A DNA stretch of 42,812 nt from [Clostridium] aerotolerans DSM 5434 (GCF_000687555.1 NZ_JHWJ01000023.1:1-42812); one strand, 5' to 3'; positions 34,059 to 42,812 are shown, numbered from the stretch's first letter. Numbers and translations are program-made. Notes: generated by a model not told the origin, from the letters alone.

Positions 34059-35777
34059 TTATAATAAAATTGCCTTAAGCGCATCGCTCATCAGCTTCTG
34101 TCTCTTTTCAATAAACTCTTCAAAGTGCGCCAAATCATAAACTACATCAGTAGGCAGATACTTAACATTATCACTGTTCTCAGGTACCTTAAGCCAGTCT
34201 TCTAAAGGAGTAGCATTTTTACTTTCATTTTCTCGACCCTCAAGCAATTGAAGATTTGCGAGTGTATTTCTTCTACGTCGCCATTCTTCTTTTTTCTCAT
34301 CATCAATTACCGTATTATCTGGCAACACAATATCATTAAGTTTTTTTCCTTCAAAGCTTGAGTGAGGATGCATATGATCTTGATGAAACCCTTTCTGGCT
34401 GTACTTCAAATTTGGATACAGGAGTGACAATAGCATAAATGTATATGCACCAATCTCGTACGTATCAAATAACGTATCAATCTCATCTGATGTATAACGC
34501 AAGCTTCTATCCCCTGTAAAACGCACATTTGATAAATGGCCCATTTTGAACGAATTATATGGCCAAATCTTAAGTGCTTCTCTAATATTGGTAAGCGCTG
34601 AATTAGTTGCTGCACCAAATATTTGTTTAACTTGTGCTATTACAATGTATTTTCTTAATTCTGATTTACTGTCCGCGTCAAATGCACCGCCTTTAAATCT
34701 ATAGTAAACAATAGGTGTTACTGCAACATATGAAATTATGTTCTCTGAGTTAAATCCAAATTCATTTAGCAAATCTACAGTATCTTTTACTGCAGTACGG
34801 ATTGCTCCCCAATTATCTTTTATTCTTAATACACTATCCTTTTTGAAGGTCTCTACTCTTAATGTTACAGACATATCTAAAAGATACAGGCAAGCACGCA
34901 TTACAAAATCATTTGTGAATTTATATCCTTCTCCAATCTTATTTATTTCAGCTAGTAGCTTATCTATTTCGTCTCTTGCCTTATCCCAGTGAGAGACAAT
35001 AGTTGAAAACAAAAGGTCACTCTTAGATAAAACTGTTCCTCCGGAATTAACGCGCACAAAGATGTCCAACACACTGTCAATCGAATCAGCGCTGACTTCA
35101 AAATAGTTTATTATCTCATCGCCGGTAAGTTTTGAATGCAGCAATGATATATTATCCATCGCCAGGTCATCAGCCACCCATCCATTTTTAATGATGACTT
35201 CCTTTACAAGCTCTGATTGCGTATATTTTAGGATGTTTTTGACTAAATACCACAGTTTATCATCTTTGGGATTCTGTGCTTCATTAGCAGTAAGAAATAT
35301 GAACTCATACGAAAGATCCTCATCATCAGTTTTCTTGCTGTGAAGGTTAAAATATAGTTCCTTCTTCGGAAAAGCATCATCATTTTTCCAACGCTTCATA
35401 GGTATCTTACGCCCCATGCTTCCTTGTAATGCTATATAAAGCGATGTTAAACGCTGCTGACCATCAAGGACCGCCCATATGCTTTCCTCACCATCTCCGC
35501 CAGGAAAAGGCTGTGGGGCTGCAGGATTCTTATACATATCCCTTTCATGGAAGTCTTTTATGAACTCGTACATAGAGTACTCTTTCTCGTTTACGATTGA
35601 CTTTCTTACCCTCCAGAAAAGGAATGTTCCTACAGGGTATCCAAGCATGATTGAATCCATCAGTCGTGTTATCTGATCATCATCCCAAACATATTTTCTT
35701 TGTATAGCCGGAAGGTAAATCTTGCGACTATTTATATCTTCAATTACAGCTCTAATATTTTTCTTCTCATATGCCAT
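34059..35777 (-). CDS. DUF262-DUF1524 nuclease (GmrSD/type IV restriction-like)
   Basis: The start is the ATG at 35777 (GGAG 9 bases upstream); an in-frame TTG at 35792 is less likely. The N-terminal DUF262 (ParB/GmrS-like) domain shows IYLPAIQRKYVWDDDQI at about 18-34, GYPVGTFLFW near 47 and WAVLDGQQRLTSLY near 100-115. The C-terminal DUF1524 HNH domain shows QDHMHPHSS near 463-471 and RRNTLANLQLLEGREN near 505-520. Single-chain enzymes of this type cleave modified phage DNA in an NTP-dependent way (GmrSD, BrxU). At 572 residues it is a normal length. Its key residues all look intact. Confidence 0.88.
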   Translation of the reverse strand: MAYEKKNIRAVIEDINSRKIYLPAIQRKYVWDDDQITRLMDSIMLGYPVGTFLFWRVRKSIVNEKEYSMYEFIKDFHERDMYKNPAAPQPFPGGDGEESIWAVLDGQQRLTSLYIALQGSMGRKIPMKRWKNDDAFPKKELYFNLHSKKTDDEDLSYEFIFLTANEAQNPKDDKLWYLVKNILKYTQSELVKEVIIKNGWVADDLAMDNISLLHSKLTGDEIINYFEVSADSIDSVLDIFVRVNSGGTVLSKSDLLFSTIVSHWDKARDEIDKLLAEINKIGEGYKFTNDFVMRACLYLLDMSVTLRVETFKKDSVLRIKDNWGAIRTAVKDTVDLLNEFGFNSENIISYVAVTPIVYYRFKGGAFDADSKSELRKYIVIAQVKQIFGAATNSALTNIREALKIWPYNSFKMGHLSNVRFTGDRSLRYTSDEIDTLFDTYEIGAYTFMLLSLLYPNLKYSQKGFHQDHMHPHSSFEGKKLNDIVLPDNTVIDDEKKEEWRRRRNTLANLQLLEGRENESKNATPLEDWLKVPENSDNVKYLPTDVVYDLAHFEEFIEKRQKLMSDALKAILL

Positions 35778-35906
35778 TAAACAGTTCTCCAAATTCTTTA
35801 TTCTAAGATCTTTTCTTTACGCATTCTTTTCTAGCGTCTTGTTTCAATATGATTATAGTTAATTATACATCTTTGGTCAAAATTTTTCCATAATTGTCAT
35901 AAATAA

Positions 35907-35948
35907 AGAGACTTAGTTTTATGGAACATTTCCCAAAACTTAGTCTCT
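35907..35948 (-). terminator. Long stem-loop, probable terminator
   Basis: AGAGACTTAGTTTT at 35907-35920 pairs with AAAACTTAGTCTCT at 35935-35948 with one T-T mismatch, giving a 14-bp stem and 14-base loop. It lies between the minus-strand genes at 36139 and 35777. The T-run on the minus side is weak (TTATTTA). Confidence 0.5.
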
Positions 35949-35970
35949 TATTTCTCTATATTAAAACATA

Positions 35971-36114
35971 TCAACCGTTTTCTAATACATTATCATAAGT
36001 TAAAATGGGACGAATTGATTGTAAGTACGTCTTGTGCCACAGGTCAACCTCGTCCGTTGCCGGAAACATATCCACTACCATTTCATGTGTACGTGGAAAT
36101 ATATCCACTTTTCC
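35971..36114 (-). pseudogene. 47-residue C-terminal gene remnant
   Basis: An open frame bounded by TAG upstream and TGA at 35971, reading KVDIFPRTHEMVVDMFPAT, then DEVDLWHKTYLQSIRPIL. There is no start codon with a ribosome site. The sequence looks like the tail of a larger protein, but I cannot name the family. Confidence 0.35.
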
Positions 36115-36138
36115 CTAAACCTTCGAACAAAAGTTTAT

Positions 36139-36504
36139 CTATTTGGCTGTCAATAAGACACTTGCATCAAAGCTAAAATTAATGCCATCATTTGTGTAAA
36201 CATCCACCCTGTCACCTTCATGAGATTCTATAACTTCAAGCAATTGTGGCGATATTCTCTTTTTTCCAGCTAAAGACAAAATAATTTCATACACATCAAA
36301 AGTAATACTTCTATCAATATCATATACTTTTATTTTAACATTTAACACCGTTCCATAATACTCGCCTCCAGTAACATATGTGCCATTTCCGCCAGGATAG
36401 TTGTCATACTTATATTGATCAGGTCCTTTTATACCTTGCTTAATATAAGTAGCAAGACTCTGGTGTTTTTCTATGTTAACAATTCGACCTCTCATTTTTT
36501 CCAT
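36139..36504 (-). CDS. Hypothetical protein, 121 residues
   Basis: ATG at 36504 has a strong GGAGGTGG ribosome site; the in-frame ATG at 36534 would place that site inside the gene. The protein begins MEKMRGRIVNIEKHQ and contains a Tyr/Gly-rich turn region (YPGGNGTYVTGGEYYGT) at about 37-53, then beta-strand-like sequence (LNVKIKVYDIDRSITFDVYE). No membrane segment or catalytic motif is evident and no family is recognised. It is a stand-alone gene followed by the hairpin at 35907. Phage- or mobile-element origin is possible. Confidence 0.55.
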   Translation of the reverse strand: MEKMRGRIVNIEKHQSLATYIKQGIKGPDQYKYDNYPGGNGTYVTGGEYYGTVLNVKIKVYDIDRSITFDVYEIILSLAGKKRISPQLLEVIESHEGDRVDVYTNDGINFSFDASVLLTAK

Positions 36505-36574
36505 ATATACCACCTCCAAATCAAAATTCTGCAACTACATACAGTTAATAGATCAAAAACTTGTTGCTTTATGT

Positions 36575-36898
36575 TTAAGGGCTATCAAATACTACTATGT
36601 ACCCGGAAGAAAATTTTTCAAAGCACTTATCGACCATGAAACAGGTTCCCTTTAAGTCATCATATAGTTTTCCACTGACATAAGCATCCCTTGCTTCCGA
36701 TTTTTCGAGTAGAACCCATTTGATTTGCTTATATGAGTATTTGACAAATGCGATCCACTGTGGATAATTGATTGCCATCGGATTCTTCGTAAAATAAACT
36801 TTGCCAGCATTTATAGCAGTTGCTCCAGAATGGGCTATAAACAGCATTGTTGCCAGCTTCGGGTGTTTTTCTCCGCCTGCATCTATGCCACTGAACAT
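36575..36898 (-). CDS. Hypothetical protein, probably an N-terminally truncated remnant
   Basis: The best ATG, at 36898, has no ribosome site. The 107-residue sequence (MFSGIDAGGEKHPKLATML, then YPQWIAFVKYSYKQIKWVLLEK) reads as a well-formed globular C-terminus ending SSGYIVVFDSP. The frame upstream is closed by TGA. I interpret it as the 3' part of a larger gene. No family is recognised. Confidence 0.4.
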   Translation of the reverse strand: MFSGIDAGGEKHPKLATMLFIAHSGATAINAGKVYFTKNPMAINYPQWIAFVKYSYKQIKWVLLEKSEARDAYVSGKLYDDLKGTCFMVDKCFEKFSSGYIVVFDSP

Positions 36899-37023
36899 AT
36901 ATAACAATCAAAATAGAAGAGTAGAAATTATAATAGATAGCAACGTAAATGACGGGCGTTCTCCATAACCACAAATAATTAGTGCAATAACTGACTTGAA
37001 TTTATCACCACCATGTAATCCTT

Positions 37024-37299
37024 TTAGCTTACCTTGTCGAGGCACTCTTCATGAACAAACAATTCACTCACCTCGCCATGTAATGTTTTATAGCACATTG
37101 AATGGCGTATTAGTCCACATAAAAATCCAGCTAGAGTATCATCTGTATATGCAATCAGGACTATTTCTTGTTTATTATTCAGCAGGGAATCTTTTACTAA
37201 CTCCTCAGTTGTATAATCACCATTAAATGCTTTATTTAGATTATATAAAGCATTAATATTAGATAATTCTGCCCTTTTTATTGTATGCCCATTTACCAC
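37024..37299 (-). pseudogene. Truncated GNAT-type acetyltransferase
   Basis: The 91-residue product has the N-terminal half of a GNAT fold (IKRAELSNINALYNLNKAF, then IVLIAYTDDTLAGFLCGL and GEVSELFVHEEC). It ends with LDKVS and a stop exactly where the acetyl-CoA-binding RxxGxG/A motif should begin. In the next frame CRQGKLKGLHGG follows, so a frameshift probably disrupted the gene. A complete GNAT would be about 150 residues. Confidence 0.6.
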
Positions 37300-37590
37300 A
37301 ACTTCTTCACCCCTAATGTAAATAGTCTTCAGTTTGCAATTGCCACCAACAGTAAGGTCACAAACTCCTTAGTTCGCTTATACTTTTCATTTGTATCTAT
37401 TTCTTAGCATTAAGGATAAAAAGAGAATACTGGATAATATCCTTTTATTTTCTGCTTTAATTTCTTCTGTGCTTGGTTAAGTGCCTCTAATTCAAATTCA
37501 TTATCTTTATAATACTAAATGACCTCATATATAACATCCGTATACGATAATCACAAAATTTAAAAAAGCCTACAATTTCCGCTTGTACTC
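37300..37590 (-). other. Gap with a small coding remnant
   Basis: Mostly AT-rich non-coding sequence. A minus-strand frame ending with TAA at 37410 reads YYKDNEFELEALNQAQKKL and then KQKIKGYYPVFSFYP, with a TAG just upstream and no start. It is probably the end of a lost gene. Nothing else is supported. Confidence 0.35.
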
Positions 37591-40500
37591 TCATCCCCTT
37601 TTAGAAATACCACACTCCACCATCACACGCTCCAATCCCAGCTGTACATCAGTGTCCACTCCCTCGAGAGCATCGTATATGTTCATAAAGTAACTATATT
37701 CATATGAAGAGCAGTAGGGAGCAAGAAACTGTAGCAGCTTAGCTACAGCATTAAATTGACCCTTAACTATAGGGTTATCCTTGAAATTGTATAAAATCCT
37801 ATGTCTCAGATTTTTAGTCGGCCTCATCTTAATCGCTATGTCAACTGCTTCAGAGAATACCGGACCTAGAAATTGCAACCAGTCAATCATAATGTTGATT
37901 TCTTCGTCATCCAAAGCCATGGGCATTTGTAAAATTCTCTTTTCCCAATACAACTTCAACCACCTATTCCAAAGTGTTCGAGTCGCTTCCTCATTCATAG
38001 ACTGCAACGAGGCATCCACCTGATGTGCAAACTCCGTTCTTGTCTTAAGCCCTCCAACAGAAAACAATTGCGATATAAGCTTGCCCAGCGGTTGCTCGCA
38101 GAAATAAATCATCAACACTGTCAGGTGATGAGTGAACCTCTTTTGATAATCTTCTGAGAACAGTGAAAATCTGTTCAAAGCTACCACAAAGGGTTGCTCG
38201 ATATCCTCTGCAATTTTCATGTGAATCCTGCCCCAAGACAAGAATCCGTGCCACGCTTCTAGGAACAGCTCATCATCTTCGCTTAAAAAAAGTGGAAGAA
38301 TATTTTCCTTGCTCCAGTGATAATCCAAGGTACTTAAAAACGAATACTGACTGCACAGAATCGGTCGCGACTGTCTTCCAATTTCATTCGGATTTGAAAT
38401 AAGTTCTTCAAACAAAGCCTTGAAGGTATCTGAAAGACGCCGTTCTAAATCTCCCGCCTTCAACAATGATACTTCCCGAATCCAAAACTCACACAATGTT
38501 CCTGTCGTAGAATCAATAGCACAAATCAAACGGTCTTCTCCTATATCAGTCGTTCCCTGTAGTGATTTCGTACGTAACATTTTCTCACTCACGTCATGCA
38601 TAGTTTTAATAACTTCTTCTGACAGATTATCGCTTTTTTCGGCACACTGCAGTAAGATGGCAGCACAATTCTTGACTCTACCTTCTAAAACTGACGGATT
38701 TTCAAGGAATGGAATAAGACTCACAATCTGAGAGGTGAGTTCATCGGAATTCTTCCATGCTTGAAGTAACGTATCCCACAAATCGGTTTCAAAAAGCTTT
38801 CCATCAGTCAAGCAATGGGCCAATTGCAAGGACCACCCCATATCTTTCTGAATGGCTTCTGAAATCACAATTTTCAATCCTTCTCTATCCGGTCCTTCAA
38901 ATGAATGATCATCAAAATGAATCATAATATTTAAATTATCACTTGGAGGAGAACTCAACAGTTCTTCAACAGAAATTGGACTTGATTGGTTAATAAAACC
39001 TGATGAACTCCACATGAACAAGTCCGGATTTTCTCGAGGCATCCAATGTGGATATTTTTTTGATAACTCTGCAGCGACAAGCTGAAGGTTACCTTGATTC
39101 TTACAAACTCGTAGCAGCCAATGAACCCATTCATATACATCGCGATCTGCATACTCTTCCTTTTCTATATGTGCTTTCCCTGCATCCTTCTGAATCCGAT
39201 CCAATACTTGAGTCTTCATGCCGTCAGAAAGAGTCGGATAATTCAGCTGAAACAATAGGTATAATTCAGCTTTTTCAGTAGATCTCGCAAGTGATAGCTT
39301 ATCCATGAGATATTGTACTATCTGGTCTGAAGTAAGCAGTGGCGTTCTAGCCAGAGAGTATATTCCCAACCGTCGGAGTAAAGGTGAATTTGCAGACATC
39401 ATACGCTGAGAATAGTGAAGATGATTTTCTATTTGTGTTGAAAGAATAAACGTCATGCATTCACGGCAAATCGTCACTAGATGATATGCCGCACTTTCCA
39501 TGCGATAACCATCGACTTCCGTATCTTCATCCATACGTTGACGAACAAGATTCTGCCGATTCCATACTATATCGGATTCTTTCAGAATGCTGAGTTCCCA
39601 AAGAGATCCCTGTATTGTCCACTGTTCCATCTTGTCAAATATAAGTTCAATTAAAGGATTTGCAAAAAACAATAGATTTTCACAGAAACAGGTCTTCCAC
39701 GCCTCTTCCACATAATAAGGCTCTGTTGTGATATCACAATACGCTTCATATCCCAGATGATTCTCTGGATTCAACGATGCAAGTATTCCTCCGGACTTTC
39801 CCTTTAGTTCAATTCGAATCAAAGAGGAAAACAGTAGCATTGCTAACTGCTTCAAGTCCCTTTTTACGCATTCTTGCAGCAACAGAAGTACCATATTATC
39901 ATCTAGCAGACGTTCTTCGCGACCGAATAGCACTCCAATCCACTTAGCGAACAGCTCATTGGGCAATTGCTTCTGCTCACACAGAGCCCATCCTAATGAA
40001 CCTGCAATATCTCGATTGCAGGAAAAATCATGTATTGCAAGAAATCCAAGCAATCCATCATCAGTATCTATAAAGTGATCTACACACCACCTCATGAGAA
40101 TCCGGTCTCGCTCAGACAGCTTTTGAGAACCGCATAGTGAATCCAACATACCTTCTTTTGCAAGAAACGAAAACCAATTCGGATCCTGAGTAGTTTCCAC
40201 AAATGTCTTAACCAGGTAATTTCTGTCCATCGCCTGTAAAAACTCGGTCACGAAATCAACATCATTTGGCGGATCTTCTAACGCGAATTGTTTCATTCGC
40301 TGATTCCAATCCAAGATGCCCCGCGATAATCGATTAGCAAGACCCTTTACCGAATCATATTCATTTATGAAATCCATTTTATCATTCTTGAAGAAAATTG
40401 GCTTGATGTTCAAATAGCTCCATTTAGAATTGTCCTCATTATCTCCAACCAAGATGTACTTGGGATGATCTGAATTAACAGGCATCGCGCGAGTCAAATA

Positions 40501-41112
40501 CTTCATGACAGTGTCGTCGTAGCTATAACCTATAAAAAGAATCGTATAGTTCATAAACACATCTACCAGAAAACGCCTCGCCCACCCTTCAGTTAAGTAG
40601 GCGCGTCCAAAATCAGTATCCGTTAAAACCATGTCATTCGCATGATTAATATCACCATGGACATGAACAATACCCTTAAACTTACTCCCGCGTGGTAACG
40701 CTGGGGCAGAGAAAACCGTGATGTCCTTAAGTTCTCCACTCAATTCGAGAGCTTGTTCAAACAAGAGATCAAAATTTGTAGTTATAATTCGGATTTCTGT
40801 AGGTAACGAAAACAAACGGACCAAATTTTTATGTAAACTATTGGGCTCTCCACTCTCATTTCTAAGAATCTGAGCAGCCGACTCATGGACTAATACACCG
40901 TCGTGCTCTAATTTCCCAAGAAACGTGTCAAGTTCCTTCGCTGGTGCCTGTTGGCCTGTCCAAGATGCAATCTGTTCAGCAAGTGATTGAAAACTCATTA
41001 AATTGGAAGGCTTTGCAACCGACACTCCCGCACCCGCAAACACAACCAAACTATTCGAGGCTATTGCATCAAAAAGTGGTTGTGGGAAATCTACATTCAT
41101 GATGATTGGCAT
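37591..41112 (-). CDS. SIR2-domain defence protein (DSR-like, DUF4020-type C-terminus)
   Basis: A 1173-residue protein with AGGAGG 7 bases before the ATG. The N-terminal sirtuin domain has VVFAGAGVSVAK at about 23-34, the conserved TTNFD at 111-115, HVHGD with the catalytic His at 150-154, and IGYSYDD near 195. There is no CxxC zinc pair, as in bacterial defence sirtuins. The remaining ~850 residues are helical and repeat-like, matching long C-terminal parts of defence-associated sirtuins (DSR1/DSR2) and what I know as DUF4020. Such proteins sense phage components and deplete NAD+, causing abortive infection. It is a single-gene unit next to other defence genes. Confidence 0.85.
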   Translation of the reverse strand: MPIIMNVDFPQPLFDAIASNSLVVFAGAGVSVAKPSNLMSFQSLAEQIASWTGQQAPAKELDTFLGKLEHDGVLVHESAAQILRNESGEPNSLHKNLVRLFSLPTEIRIITTNFDLLFEQALELSGELKDITVFSAPALPRGSKFKGIVHVHGDINHANDMVLTDTDFGRAYLTEGWARRFLVDVFMNYTILFIGYSYDDTVMKYLTRAMPVNSDHPKYILVGDNEDNSKWSYLNIKPIFFKNDKMDFINEYDSVKGLANRLSRGILDWNQRMKQFALEDPPNDVDFVTEFLQAMDRNYLVKTFVETTQDPNWFSFLAKEGMLDSLCGSQKLSERDRILMRWCVDHFIDTDDGLLGFLAIHDFSCNRDIAGSLGWALCEQKQLPNELFAKWIGVLFGREERLLDDNMVLLLLQECVKRDLKQLAMLLFSSLIRIELKGKSGGILASLNPENHLGYEAYCDITTEPYYVEEAWKTCFCENLLFFANPLIELIFDKMEQWTIQGSLWELSILKESDIVWNRQNLVRQRMDEDTEVDGYRMESAAYHLVTICRECMTFILSTQIENHLHYSQRMMSANSPLLRRLGIYSLARTPLLTSDQIVQYLMDKLSLARSTEKAELYLLFQLNYPTLSDGMKTQVLDRIQKDAGKAHIEKEEYADRDVYEWVHWLLRVCKNQGNLQLVAAELSKKYPHWMPRENPDLFMWSSSGFINQSSPISVEELLSSPPSDNLNIMIHFDDHSFEGPDREGLKIVISEAIQKDMGWSLQLAHCLTDGKLFETDLWDTLLQAWKNSDELTSQIVSLIPFLENPSVLEGRVKNCAAILLQCAEKSDNLSEEVIKTMHDVSEKMLRTKSLQGTTDIGEDRLICAIDSTTGTLCEFWIREVSLLKAGDLERRLSDTFKALFEELISNPNEIGRQSRPILCSQYSFLSTLDYHWSKENILPLFLSEDDELFLEAWHGFLSWGRIHMKIAEDIEQPFVVALNRFSLFSEDYQKRFTHHLTVLMIYFCEQPLGKLISQLFSVGGLKTRTEFAHQVDASLQSMNEEATRTLWNRWLKLYWEKRILQMPMALDDEEINIMIDWLQFLGPVFSEAVDIAIKMRPTKNLRHRILYNFKDNPIVKGQFNAVAKLLQFLAPYCSSYEYSYFMNIYDALEGVDTDVQLGLERVMVECGISKRG

Positions 41113-41682
41113 ACCAGTTCCTCCTAACTCGTATTATGTTTTCATATGAATACTAAAATTAATGTCTTCTACCATTTGCCTTTATCTCTGCGTTTAGTAG
41201 AATCTTCTCGCATTACATTGTAATTTTTTCAGAACTATGGAAGATAATATAGACTTCCATTTTAAATAAAATTTAACGCCCGCTAAAGAAGGTTATCAAA
41301 TTAAGTAGACCGCTATATATGTTGGAATAATGAGAAACGTATCTAAATGTCGCTCGGGGCAATGAGCCCATTACAGTACAGACGTAGTCTGGGACTGGCA
41401 AGTTAAGTCCAAGAAAAAGTCCCCTCCCCCACTTATATGTATAATGGAACTTTATATGTCGTTCCATCCCCGTAGTTATTGCATGATTTGCGACACTGAA
41501 TATCAAAAATATAACCTTCTTCAAATATTTCTAGCGACTTTCAATACTTTATTTTATTTTATTTTATGATAAATTGTAAAATTATTCAATTAAAAATAAT
41601 CGTAATTCATTATTCTATTATCAGATTCTTCTCCATAATGTAAATCAAGACATTTATTACCATAAATATCTTTATCCTCATT
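41113..41682. other. Intergenic region upstream of the SIR2 gene
   Basis: AT-rich and without a convincing gene. An inverted repeat (ATGGAAG at 41237, CTTCCAT at 41254) lies about 130 bases upstream of the SIR2 start. The promoter of the SIR2 gene is probably here, but I could not locate clear boxes. Confidence 0.35.
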
Positions 41683-41988
41683 TGGATATTCCGTTTAAAT
41701 AGTGCATATCTTCCGAAACTTCAGTGCACCCATTTCCAATTAAATAGAGCATGTATTTCCGGTCTCGAGTGCATCTTTTAAATTGTAGAATTTCGTTATA
41801 TTCTGGTTGATTACAGTTTCTATATTTACATTGGTTTGTCAAGGACTTTGCTGCTTGCAGTGCGTTAGCATCCTTGATGAATCAATGTAAATATGGTTCA
41901 ATTGACAATCCAGAATTTACATATTTACAGAAATAGTAAGTCTGCTCTGAATTTCCGGAAAGAGTGCACTATTTAAATGGAATATCCA
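41683..41988. mobile_element. 306-bp MITE-like element with terminal inverted repeats
   Basis: The ends TGGATATTCC at 41683 and GGAATATCCA at 41979-41988 are perfect inverses, and the match extends through TTTAAATAGTGCA and a TTCCG(A/G)AA box to about 45 bases with a few differences. The copy is flanked on both sides by CTCATT (41677-41682 and 41989-41994), a 6-bp target duplication. It carries no ORF. Inside there is a large imperfect hairpin (ATATTTACATTG at 41822, CAATGTAAATAT at 41883; TCAAGGA at 41839, TCCTTGA at 41871) and internal copies of the AGTGCA/TTCCG boxes. Multiple terminal repeats suggest an IS21-like parent, but this is inference. Confidence 0.8.
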
Positions 41989-42091
41989 CTCATTGTCTCG
42001 TTTTATAGATAATTGCAAATTATAATGTCAAATTGTCATCTTTACATATCTTCAATAATACACAATCAGCCATGAAAACGGCAAATAAAAT

Positions 42092-42210
42092 AAGGAACAT
42101 TCTCACCACTAAAAACATGCCTTTTAATTTCTATCTCTGATTTACCAAGTGTTCCATCCTATAAGTGAAAATAATAGCCACAAGCAGTCATGTCTGTAGC
42201 TTATATTTTA
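42092..42210. repeat. Structured intergenic repeat, copy B
   Basis: Shares with copy A a TGATTTACCAAGTGT box, a (C)CTATAAGT segment and a terminal hairpin (AGCCACA...TGTAGCT, one mismatch). It lies directly beside the decayed tRNA copy, as copy A lies beside the intact tRNA. Confidence 0.65.
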
Positions 42211-42216
42211 AGCTAA

Positions 42217-42267
42217 GTGGACCTCTTAAATGCCATTCAAGTGTTCTCCTTGCCGATGAATACCCCA
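42217..42267 (-). pseudogene. Decayed tRNA-Ala copy
   Basis: ACCTCTTAAATGCCATTCAAG and the next bases match the anticodon arm and D-arm side of the intact tRNA at 42667-42739, with three transitions in the best 29 bases. The T-arm (about 24 bases) is deleted, so it cannot fold as a tRNA. Confidence 0.7.
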
Positions 42268-42349
42268 TCCTTTTCCCTATCTATAAAAGCACTTTGGAAA
42301 GATTTTGCCTTTAACTATCCTATGTCATCCGTGGAAAAGCCAAAAAAAC

Positions 42350-42377
42350 GGGGCTAAAAATCGCATTTTTTAGCCCC
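42350..42377. terminator. Bidirectional intrinsic terminator
   Basis: GGGGCTAAAAA at 42350-42360 pairs with TTTTTAGCCCC at 42367-42377. A T-run follows on the plus strand and an A-run precedes it, so it can work in both directions. Confidence 0.75.
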
Positions 42378-42545
42378 ATTTTTTGCTCATTTTTCAGTCG
42401 AAACCCACAACATCTTGTGGTCTAACCCCTGCTTTCTTATCCAAACCACAATACGTCATCATTATCACCGCTTCAACAAGCTCCGTATAAGAAAACATAA
42501 CTACTGTTTTCTAAAGTATAATCATTAGTTCAACTTAGATTAATG

Positions 42546-42660
42546 GCAAAAAAGCACATTTTAATAACTGAAAACGTGCCTCTTTGCTCTTGATTTACCA
42601 AGTGTCCCGTCCCTATAAGTTATAATTTAAGCCACAAGCTTTCATGCCTGTGGCTTATTG
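42546..42660. repeat. Structured intergenic repeat, copy A, ending in a tRNA-proximal hairpin
   Basis: Reference copy beside the intact tRNA. It contains GCAC...GTGC (42554-42578), CTTGATTTACCAAG (42589-42602) and the hairpin AAGCCACA at 42629 with TGTGGCTT at 42649-42656. On the minus strand the hairpin comes just after the tRNA, without a T-run. Confidence 0.65.
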
Positions 42661-42666
42661 TTTTAG

Positions 42667-42739
<73 letters not shown>

Positions 42740-42812
42740 ATATGGTCGAAAACCCTTTATTTATCTGGGTTTCCAGCATTTTACTTCTTTAAATCTACTT
42801 CTTCTTTGAGGG
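42740..42812. other. Window edge upstream of the tRNA
   Basis: About 70 bases with no gene; it should contain the tRNA promoter, but no clear boxes are visible. Confidence 0.3.

Noticed and set aside
41273-41524. 83-codon minus-strand frame
   Set aside because: No ribosome site of quality, atypical composition and no recognisable feature; not distinguishable from a chance frame.

Overview
The window looks like an accessory region of a Firmicutes chromosome, most likely a gut-type Clostridia/Lachnospiraceae genome. This is inferred from clear AGGAGG-type ribosome binding sites, SpoVG- and AbrB-type proteins, a YodL-domain protein, an SLH-domain surface protein and a Tad pilus set without secretin. 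Apart from the IS remnant at the left edge, every gene I accept is on the minus strand, so transcription runs right to left. By eye the left part (about 0.6-17.8 kb) is richer in GC than the right part (about 31-42.8 kb), which is very AT-rich. All functional names come from reading motifs; no search was run.

Region 1 (1-593): the 3' end of an IS256-family transposase, a near-consensus outward promoter at the IS end, and about 300 bases without protein genes, ending in a perfect 13-bp hairpin. Region 2 (594-17777): a compact module of the kind carried by clostridial integrative conjugative elements. It holds a Tad-like pilus operon (TadA/B/C ATPase and platform, TadZ-like ATPase, CpaB/SAF protein, A24 prepilin peptidase, pilin-like small proteins), secreted and surface proteins including a 1349-residue SLH/Ig-repeat protein, and a regulatory/DNA group (SpoVG, YodL, two AbrB-like proteins, D12-class adenine methyltransferase, small Cys protein). 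Three terminator-like hairpins sit directly in front of ribosome binding sites in this module.

Region 3 (17778-18438) is decayed coding sequence and seems to be a junction. Region 4 (18439-30420) is the most interesting part: an apparent four-gene operon of a CoiA-like zinc protein, a coiled-coil protein with a P-loop-less ATPase-like C-terminus, a 336-residue unknown, and a 1747-residue SF2 helicase with several zinc clusters and a DUF1998/MZB-type C-terminus. An NgoPII-type restriction endonuclease follows, with no adjacent cognate methyltransferase. The helicase resembles those of Druantia and DISARM, but the partners are not ones I can match, so this is a candidate undescribed defence system or subtype.

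Region 5 (31148-41112) is a second, AT-rich defence cluster: a PD-(D/E)XK-like protein, a DUF262-DUF1524 (GmrSD-type) nuclease, and a defence-associated SIR2 protein, separated by pseudogenes and gene remnants. Region 6 (41113-42812) is non-coding and mobile: a 306-bp MITE-like element with 6-bp target duplications, a decayed tRNA-Ala copy, a bidirectional terminator, and an intact tRNA-Ala(GGC). Three diverged copies of a structured ~110-bp repeat lie at 31.7, 42.1 and 42.6 kb. The layout fits a defence island built up by repeated insertion beside a tRNA gene.
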